Assembly: GCF_022808325.1 (NCBI RefSeq)
Contig: NZ_JALGCL010000002.1
Coordinates: 311,016-375,015, forward strand
Direction: 5' to 3'
Source: Cognatiluteimonas sedimenti
GTDB lineage: Bacteria; Pseudomonadota; Gammaproteobacteria; Xanthomonadales; Xanthomonadaceae
Length of the DNA: 64,000 nt
Below the pieces are notes generated by a model. That model was not told the DNA's origin, did no database searches, and saw only the letters and a list, made by a program, of their open reading frames with translations. Positions 58,368 to 64,000 of the stretch are shown in pieces. Every line of letters begins with the position of its first letter. The first letter of the stretch is position 1. The translations under genes were made by a program, and so were the position numbers.

Positions 58368-58994
58368 ATGTTTTCCCTGCAGACGATCTTCGGCCATGGC
58401 AAGCAGTTCTACGACTTGCTCGACCAGGCGGCCGCCGCCGCCCACGACAGCACCAAGGCCCTGCACGCGATGCTGCGCGAGCCCACGCGGACCCACTCGC
58501 TGGACGCCTTCAAGCTGGCGCGCCAGCGCGAGCGCGAGGCCTCCGACAAGATCAGCCAGGCGCTGGTGGACAGCTTCATCACCCCGATCGAGCGCGAGGA
58601 CATCGAGGCGCTGGGCTCGGCGCTGTACCGGATCCCGAAGCAGGTCGAACGCTTCGCCGACCGCTACGCGCTGGCCCAGCACCGCCTGGAGGGCATTGAT
58701 TTCGCGCCGCGCGCGGCGATGCTGGAACAGGCCGCCGGCGTGGTGGTGGAAATGGTCAAGGAATTGCCCAAGCTGCGGCTGGAGCCGATGAAGGCGCTCA
58801 GCGACCGCCTGCGGGTGCTGGAGGCCGAGGCCGACCGGCTGATCCTGGAGTTGTATCGCGACATCTACTCCGGGCGCCTGGAGGCCACCGAGATGTTCCT
58901 GCTCAAGGAATTCTTCGAGATCCTCGAGAAGGCGATCGACCGCTGCCGCGAGGCCGGCGTGGTTGCGTACGAAATCGCGCTGAAGAACAGCTGA
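58368..58994 (+). CDS. DUF47/PhoU-like phosphate transport regulator
   Basis: The 208-residue all-helical protein of the DUF47 (PhoU-related) family (LARQREREASDKISQALVDSF; SDRLRVLEAEADRLILELYRDIYSG) is cytoplasmic. The family regulates low-affinity phosphate transporters of the Pit type. It is 19 bases upstream of pit, the standard pairing. Confidence 0.92.
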   Translation: MFSLQTIFGHGKQFYDLLDQAAAAAHDSTKALHAMLREPTRTHSLDAFKLARQREREASDKISQALVDSFITPIEREDIEALGSALYRIPKQVERFADRYALAQHRLEGIDFAPRAAMLEQAAGVVVEMVKELPKLRLEPMKALSDRLRVLEAEADRLILELYRDIYSGRLEATEMFLLKEFFEILEKAIDRCREAGVVAYEIALKNS

Positions 58995-59013
58995 GCCCAA
59001 GGCAGGTACCCCG

Positions 59014-60132
59014 ATGCTGACCCTGGTCCTGGTGGTGGTGCTGGCCGCGCTCGTGTTCGAGTTCGTCAACGGCTTCCACGACACCGCCAACTCCATCGCC
59101 ACGGTGGTCGCGACCAAGGTACTCACGCCGGGGCAGGCCGTGATCCTGGCCGCGACGATGAACCTGATCGGCGCGTTCATGGGCACGGCGGTCGCCAAGA
59201 CCATTTCCTCGGGGCTGATCGACGCCAGCGTGGTGGACGTCACCTTGCAGGTGCTGCTGTGCGCCCTGGGCGGCGGCATCACCTGGAACCTGATCACCTG
59301 GTGGCTCGGCCTGCCGTCGTCGTCTTCGCACGCGTTGATCGGCGGCCTCTGCGGCGCGGCGCTGGCAGCGGCGCACAACAACTGGCATGCGCTGATCTGG
59401 TCGCAGAACGTCGGCGACTGGACCAGGAACAAGGGCCTGTTGTGGAAGGTCTTCGTGCCGATGATCAGCTCCCCGATCGCCGGCTTCCTGCTTGGCGTGC
59501 TGATCATGGTGATCCTGTGGGCGATCATCGCCGCGATGGCGCGCGCCGGCGGCCCGCTGGCGCGGCTGGCAAGGCCGCGCTGGGTCAACGCCTTCTTCGG
59601 CAAGGCGCAGCTGGTGTCCGCCGCGTACATGGGCTTCGCCCACGGCACCAACGATGCGCAGAAGACCATGGGCATCATTGCGCTGGCGATCTTCGCCGCG
59701 CAGGCGTCCGGCTCCCTGGACCAGCTGCCCTCGTGGCTGGCGTTCATGCACCCGGATGGCGGCGAGTCGGACATCGACAGCTGGATCATCGCCACCTGCG
59801 CGCTGGTGATGGCGGCCGGCACCGCCGCCGGCGGCTGGCGCATCATCAAGACCATGGGGCACAAGATGGTCAAGCTGCACCCGATCCACGGCTTCGCCGC
59901 CGAGAGCGCATCGGCCACGATCCTGACCATGGCCGCGCACTTCGGCATGCCGGTGTCGACCACCCACAGCATCTCGACCGCGATCATGGGCGTGGGCTTC
60001 GCCAAGAACCCGCGCGCACTGAAGTTCACCGTGATCGAGCGGATCGTGTGGGCGTGGATACTGACGATCCCGGCTGCCGGCGGAATCGCCTACGGCCTGC
60101 TGAAGCTGTTCGGGCTGCTGGGCTGGCTGTAG
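59014..60132 (+). CDS. pit: Low-affinity inorganic phosphate transporter
   Basis: The 372-residue membrane protein has about ten helices and the two PiT signatures: FVNGFHDTANSIATVVATKVLTP at the N-terminus and GFAHGTNDAQKTMGIIAL in the middle. It imports phosphate with protons or metal cations. Co-transcribed with the DUF47 gene; ends at the terminator at 60,158. Confidence 0.96.
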   Translation: MLTLVLVVVLAALVFEFVNGFHDTANSIATVVATKVLTPGQAVILAATMNLIGAFMGTAVAKTISSGLIDASVVDVTLQVLLCALGGGITWNLITWWLGLPSSSSHALIGGLCGAALAAAHNNWHALIWSQNVGDWTRNKGLLWKVFVPMISSPIAGFLLGVLIMVILWAIIAAMARAGGPLARLARPRWVNAFFGKAQLVSAAYMGFAHGTNDAQKTMGIIALAIFAAQASGSLDQLPSWLAFMHPDGGESDIDSWIIATCALVMAAGTAAGGWRIIKTMGHKMVKLHPIHGFAAESASATILTMAAHFGMPVSTTHSISTAIMGVGFAKNPRALKFTVIERIVWAWILTIPAAGGIAYGLLKLFGLLGWL

Positions 60133-60157
60133 GGTTACCGAGGCCGCGATGCATGCG

Positions 60158-60184
60158 AAGAAGCCCGCCGATGGCGGGCTTCTT
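60158..60184. terminator. Bidirectional terminator behind pit
   Basis: AAGAAGCCCGCC and GGCGGGCTTCTT pair perfectly (12 bp) around a three-base loop, between pit and the convergent gene at 60,215. Confidence 0.9.
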
Positions 60185-60214
60185 GCCGTGGCCGACCCGG
60201 ATTCGGGTGCGGAC

Positions 60215-60625
60215 CTAGAGCAGGTCGCCGCCGGCCGACAACGCGCGTTCCATGCGATCGCCCATGCCGCCGATCTCCAGGATCAGGCGGTCCAGCTCGG
60301 CCGGGGACAGGCTTTCGTAGGGACGGTTCTCGCACAACTGGATCCACGGCACCCCGTCGAGGTCGCCGATCGCCAGGTAGCCGACCCGGCTTTCCCAGTT
60401 GAACGCCAGGGCGCGCTTGCAGTCGATGCCGGTGATCGGCGCGATCACGCTGCTCACGCGCAGGAAATGGCGGCCGTCGTCGTCCTCGAGTTCCGACAGG
60501 AAGATCGCCTGGTGGCGGCGGCCGCCATCCAGCGACAGCTCCACGCACAGGACGTAGGGTTCCTGCATGGTGATGCGGAAGTCGCTGCCGGCCAGGTGGC
60601 TGCGGATCTGTTCGAAGTTGAGCAT
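60215..60625 (-). CDS. Unknown 136-residue soluble protein
   Basis: Not recognised with certainty. The start is ATG 60,625 (MLNFEQIRSHLAGSDFRI). The alpha-beta layout (strands YVLCVELSLDGG, HFLRVSSVIAPI, VGYLAIGDLDGVPWIQL; helix SPAELDRLILEIGGMGDRME) resembles the secretion-chaperone/YbjN-like fold. No partner is visible nearby. Divergent from the alkyltransferase-like gene. Confidence 0.68.
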   Translation of the reverse strand: MLNFEQIRSHLAGSDFRITMQEPYVLCVELSLDGGRRHQAIFLSELEDDDGRHFLRVSSVIAPITGIDCKRALAFNWESRVGYLAIGDLDGVPWIQLCENRPYESLSPAELDRLILEIGGMGDRMERALSAGGDLL

Positions 60626-60667
60626 GGTCGACGTCGCCGGGTCGGGGGTTGCGGCTATGCTAACCCG

Positions 60668-61015
60668 ATGAAGGACGTGCCTGCCGCCGGCCCGGCTGCC
60701 GCCGACGCAATCCTCGCCGCGGTGCGCGCGATCCCGCGCGGGCAGGTTGCCGGCTACGGCGAAGTCGCGCGCCGCGCCGGCTTGCCGGGGCGGGCGCGCC
60801 TGGCAGCGCGGGTGCTGAGCGGCAATACCGACGCCTCGCTGCCCTGGCACCGGGTGTTGCGTTCCGATGGCCGCATCGCCTTCCCGGAAGGCTCCCGGGG
60901 TTTCCGCGAGCAGGCGCGGCGCCTGCGCGCCGAAGGCGTGGCGGTCGCCAATGGCCGGGTGCGCATGGCGCGGGTGGTTCCGGACCTGGACGCGGAGGTC
61001 TGGGGCATGCCCTGA
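60668..61015 (+). CDS. Alkyltransferase-like protein (ATL)
   Basis: The 115-residue protein has the DNA-binding fold of O6-alkylguanine-DNA alkyltransferase (IPRGQVAGYGEVARRAGLPGRARL). The active-site PCHR is replaced by PWHR (LPWHRVLRSDGR). ATL proteins bind O6-alkylguanine tightly without repairing it and hand it to nucleotide excision repair. The tryptophan in place of cysteine is the family hallmark, so it is not a broken transferase. Confidence 0.92.
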   Translation: MKDVPAAGPAAADAILAAVRAIPRGQVAGYGEVARRAGLPGRARLAARVLSGNTDASLPWHRVLRSDGRIAFPEGSRGFREQARRLRAEGVAVANGRVRMARVVPDLDAEVWGMP

Positions 61016-61093
61016 CCCGGCAGCGCCACGGTGCTGCCGGTATCATGGCGCGCCACGTCCGTGCGCCGCCCCGGCGTACCCCGCAGGATCGCG

Positions 61094-61756
61094 ATGTTCT
61101 CCAACCTTCCCCCGGTCACCAAGGCGCTGTTGATCGCCAACGGCGTCGTGTTCCTTCTCCAGCAGCTGCTCGGCGACGCCATGTTCGCGCCTTTCATGCT
61201 GTGGCCACTCGGCGACCCCGGTGGCGATCCATTCGCGATGTCGCAGTCGTTCTGGCCGTGGCAACTGCTGACCTACGGATTCCTGCACGGCGGCTTCGCC
61301 CACGTCGCCTTCAACATGCTGGCGCTGCTGATGTTCGGCGCGCCGCTGGAATACACCTGGGGCAACAAGCGCTTCCTCACCTATTACCTGGTCTGCGTGG
61401 CAGGCGCCGGCGCCTGCCAGCTGGCGGTGGCGTCGTGGACGCTGTCGCAGGGCGGCGGCATGTATCCCACGATCGGCGCTTCGGGCGGTGTGTTCGGCCT
61501 GCTGCTGGCCTACGGCATGCTGTTTCCCCACCAGCGGGTGATGCTGCTGATCCCGCCGATCCCGATGAAGGCGCGCACGCTGGTGATCGTCTACGGGGCG
61601 ATCGAACTGCTGCTCGGCGCCACCGGCCTGCAGCCGGGCGTGGCGCACTTCGCGCACCTGGGCGGAATGCTGTTCGGCTGGCTGCTGATCCGCTACTGGC
61701 GCGGGCAGCCCCCGTTCGGCAAGCGCGGGCCGCCACGCCCGCGAATCGTGCGCTGA
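61094..61756 (+). CDS. Rhomboid-family intramembrane serine protease
   Basis: The 220-residue membrane protein has about six helices. The catalytic serine lies in IGASGGVFGLLLAYG, the catalytic histidine in VAHFAHLGGMLFGW, and the oxyanion-side histidine/asparagine in HVAFNMLALLMFG. All needed residues are present. It cleaves membrane proteins within the bilayer; the substrate is unknown. Confidence 0.93.
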   Translation: MFSNLPPVTKALLIANGVVFLLQQLLGDAMFAPFMLWPLGDPGGDPFAMSQSFWPWQLLTYGFLHGGFAHVAFNMLALLMFGAPLEYTWGNKRFLTYYLVCVAGAGACQLAVASWTLSQGGGMYPTIGASGGVFGLLLAYGMLFPHQRVMLLIPPIPMKARTLVIVYGAIELLLGATGLQPGVAHFAHLGGMLFGWLLIRYWRGQPPFGKRGPPRPRIVR

Positions 61757-61797
61757 TGCGCTGATGCGCGGTCCGCGTTGCGGGTAACCGCATTCGT

Positions 61798-61869
61798 GGG
61801 AGCGCCTTCAGGCGCGAGCTCCTCAGCTGATCCACCCAGCCCTCAAAACTCGCGCCTGAAGGCGCTCCC
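61798..61869. repeat. REP-like inverted repeat between convergent genes
   Basis: Two perfectly complementary 21-base arms (61,798-61,818 and 61,849-61,869) are separated by 30 bases. Each arm is itself nearly palindromic around GCGCCTTCAGGCGC. This resembles the GTGGGAGCG-type REP elements common between xanthomonad genes. No transposase is nearby. Confidence 0.75.
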
Positions 61870-61907
61870 GCAAGCTTGCGTGGCCGATGGATCCGGCCGG
61901 CGAAGGC

Positions 61908-63920
61908 TCAGCGCCAGATCTTGACCTGCTGGGCGGCCTCGCGCTGCATCGGCGTGCCGGCCTTGCAGGAGAATGCACCGCCGAATTCCGGCACGTCGGC
62001 CAGCGGTCCGTTGCTGCGCCATTGCCCCGGCGCGTGCACGTCGCTGGCCGCCAGCCGGGTGGCGACGTCGGTCGTCATCTGCTGCGGCCACAGCCTGGCC
62101 CAGCCCTGGAAGAACCATTGCTTGCCGGTGTCGGCGAGCGCCGGTTGCGCGGCGACCAGCGCATCCCATGCCAGCTCCACGCCCGCCAGGTCGGCGGCGT
62201 TCTCTTCGCGCGTCTGCGCGCCGGGGACGAACTTGGCCTTCAGTTCCGGATAGGGATACGCGCCATATTGCGTCGCCAGTTGCGCGGTGCGCGCGTCCCA
62301 CGCGGCCTTGTCGGCGGGCGTCCACCAGTCGCGGACTTCGCCGGCGGCATCGACGTTGCGGCCGACGCCGTCGAAGCCGTGGGTCAATTCGTGCCCGACC
62401 AGCGCGCCGAACGCACCGTAATGCGCGGCCGCGTCCTGGGCCATGTCGAGCACCGGCGCCTGCAGCATCGCCGCGGTCACGATCAGCCGGTTCTGGGCGA
62501 CGTCGTAGGCAAGCGCCGGCTGCTGCGGCAGCACGTTCCAGCGACGGTCGGCGTTGCCGCGGCCGATCCGCCGCATCTCCTCGCGGTGGCGCCAGGTCGA
62601 GGCGATCAGCATGTTGCCGCCGAAACTGCCGCGGCCCATCGGCTGCACCGTGTAGTCGAGGTCGCGCGCAGGCGCGCCAACCTCGATCTTGAGCCTGGCC
62701 AGCTTGGCCTTGGCCTCGGCCTTCGCGGCCGCGCTCATCCAGCTGTTGCGGTCGATGCCCCGGCCCAGCGCATCGCGTACCTGGGTGGCGATCTCGGTGG
62801 CGCGCGCGCGGGTCGTGGCAGGCAGGTAGCGGCCGACGTATTCGCGGCCGAGCATCGGGCCGGCGGCGAGGTTGATCGCATCGAGCACCTGCCGTTGCCG
62901 TGGCGGCGGCGCGGTCTCGCCGCGCAGGACCGTGCCGCGGAAGTCGAAATCGACGTCTCGCCAGGCCTTGGACAGGTAGGGCGCCATCGCCGCGCCGACG
63001 TGGTAGCGCAGGTAGCTCTTCCACTGCTCCGCCTTGAGCCCGCCGACCAGCGCATCGAGTTGCGCGAACAGCCGCGGGTCGGCCAGCGACACGCTGTCGT
63101 CGGCCACGCCCTGCGCCTTGAGGAATTCGTCCAGTTGCAGGGAGCGGTACTGCTTGCCCAGGCCAGCAGTCGGCACCAGCGCGTAGTTGCCACGCGGGTC
63201 GCGCAACGCGGCGAGCGGCTTCGACGCCTGCGCGATGCGCGTTTCCAGGTCGAGCACGGCCTGGGTGTCGGCCTTGAGCTGCTCGGGCTTGCTACCGGTC
63301 AGGGTGAGGATCTTGGAGACGTAATCGGTGTAGCGGCCGAGCAGCGCGCGGGAATCGGCGTCGCTGCGCGTGTAGTAGGCCGGATCGGGCAGGCCGAGGC
63401 CGCCCTGGCTGAAGTAGCCGATATGGCGGCCGAGATCGGCCAGGTCGACGTCGGGGCCGAAATTGAACAGCACCGGGATACCGACCTGGTGCAGCGCCGC
63501 AACCGCGGCCGGCACGTCCTTGCCGCGACGGATCGAGTCGATCCGCGACAGCAGCGGCGCGACCGGATTGGCGCCATCGCGTTCCACCGCCGCTTCGTCC
63601 AGTCCGCTGGCCCAGAAATCGCCGAGCAGTTTCGCCACGCCGCCCTGCGCCGACTGCATGTCGTCGTTCAGCAGGTCGATCTGCTGCTGGCGCGCGCGTT
63701 CCCCGAGTTGTGCCATCGCCGAGACCATGCCGCTGTCGGCGGAGACCTTGTTGGCGGCGAGCCAATCGGCATTGGCGTGTGAATAGAAATCGGTGCAGAC
63801 CAGGCTGGTCGTCGACTTCTTGCCGGATTTCTTTTTCGCCGCGTCGGCGGCCGGCAGTGCCAGCAGGGTGGTGGCCAGGGCCAGGCCGAGGGCAAGGGCG
63901 AGGGGACGCGGGTTCGGCAT
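61908..63920 (-). CDS. M13-family zinc metallopeptidase
   Basis: The 670-residue secreted peptidase of the neprilysin/PepO type has a signal peptide (ALALGLALATTLLALPAADA), then a long helical N-terminal domain. The catalytic part has VGHELTHGFDGVG (HExxH) near residue 490 and ENAADLAGVELAWDA (third zinc ligand). It ends in KTGTPMQREAAQQVKIW-like family sequence (VKIWR). It degrades peptides in the periplasm. 63,921-64,000 shows no gene. Confidence 0.95.
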   Translation of the reverse strand: MPNPRPLALALGLALATTLLALPAADAAKKKSGKKSTTSLVCTDFYSHANADWLAANKVSADSGMVSAMAQLGERARQQQIDLLNDDMQSAQGGVAKLLGDFWASGLDEAAVERDGANPVAPLLSRIDSIRRGKDVPAAVAALHQVGIPVLFNFGPDVDLADLGRHIGYFSQGGLGLPDPAYYTRSDADSRALLGRYTDYVSKILTLTGSKPEQLKADTQAVLDLETRIAQASKPLAALRDPRGNYALVPTAGLGKQYRSLQLDEFLKAQGVADDSVSLADPRLFAQLDALVGGLKAEQWKSYLRYHVGAAMAPYLSKAWRDVDFDFRGTVLRGETAPPPRQRQVLDAINLAAGPMLGREYVGRYLPATTRARATEIATQVRDALGRGIDRNSWMSAAAKAEAKAKLARLKIEVGAPARDLDYTVQPMGRGSFGGNMLIASTWRHREEMRRIGRGNADRRWNVLPQQPALAYDVAQNRLIVTAAMLQAPVLDMAQDAAAHYGAFGALVGHELTHGFDGVGRNVDAAGEVRDWWTPADKAAWDARTAQLATQYGAYPYPELKAKFVPGAQTREENAADLAGVELAWDALVAAQPALADTGKQWFFQGWARLWPQQMTTDVATRLAASDVHAPGQWRSNGPLADVPEFGGAFSCKAGTPMQREAAQQVKIWR

Positions 63921-64000
63921 CGTGCGAGGTCCATCCGGTGGAGTCGCGCGAGTGTAACAAGCGCCCGCGATGGGACGCTGAACGTGCACGCCACCACACG

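Noticed and set aside
60668..61015. Inactivated O6-methylguanine methyltransferase
   Set aside because: PWHR in place of PCHR is the normal signature of the alkyltransferase-like protein family, not a decay mark.

Overview
This is a GC-rich chromosomal segment from a gammaproteobacterium of the Xanthomonadaceae type (Lysobacter / Luteimonas / Stenotrophomonas relatives). That placement is inferred from base composition, core gene order (pheS-pheT-ihfA-merR-tRNA-Pro, queA-tgt-yajC-secD-secF, rsmD-coaD) and the kind of lineage-restricted small proteins present. No 16S rRNA or species marker is in the window.

Left core, 1-14,950: end of pheS, pheT, ihfA, a MerR regulator and tRNA-Pro; DNA repair genes (exonuclease III, 3-methyladenine glycosylase); dxs; an HNH nuclease; an acyl-CoA dehydrogenase; and a run of cell-envelope genes (lipoprotein, M23 peptidase, L,D-transpeptidase). 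Right core, 32,080-64,000: yggX, mutY, an AsmA-like protein, ftsY, rsmD, coaD, a ferredoxin, gamma-glutamyltransferase, a metallo-beta-lactamase-fold hydrolase, a class III aminotransferase divergent from an Lrp-type regulator, queuosine genes queA and tgt, Sec accessory genes yajC-secD-secF, suhB, trmJ, a PhnD-like/GGDEF-EAL pair, a phosphate transporter with its DUF47 partner, an alkyltransferase-like protein, a rhomboid protease and an M13 peptidase.

Between them, 14,982-32,045 is a 17 kb accessory block lodged at the 3' end of tRNA-Phe. The same 45 bp of tRNA-Phe 3' sequence occurs exactly three times (14,982; 20,538; 32,001), so the block is a tandem array of two integrative elements sharing the middle attachment site. 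Element 1 (about 5.6 kb) has a Rep_trans/MOB_T-type initiator or relaxase, an excisionase-like HTH protein and a tyrosine integrase. It also carries a visibly AT-richer cargo: a HicA-like/HicB-like pair followed by three unrecognised genes, one a multi-pass membrane protein. Element 2 (about 11.5 kb) has a P4-type integrase, an AlpA-like HTH protein, a primase-polymerase/helicase, a terminase small subunit, and a terminase large subunit split in two reading frames. It has no capsid, portal or tail gene. It therefore looks like a phage satellite of the PICI/P4 style that carries its own packaging motor. Its right part holds an unrecognised soluble protein plus membrane protein pair and a small lipoprotein, a typical place for anti-phage or phage-interference cargo.

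Element 2 also shows unannotated order in its DNA. A 19-base motif lies near both ends and, inverted, in the middle. A shared leader hairpin precedes both the replication and the packaging operons. A palindrome family recurs in two non-coding regions. A tRNA-Phe-proximal terminator at the right end resembles the native one left behind at 14,924. The functions proposed for the unrecognised genes are inferences from position and architecture only.
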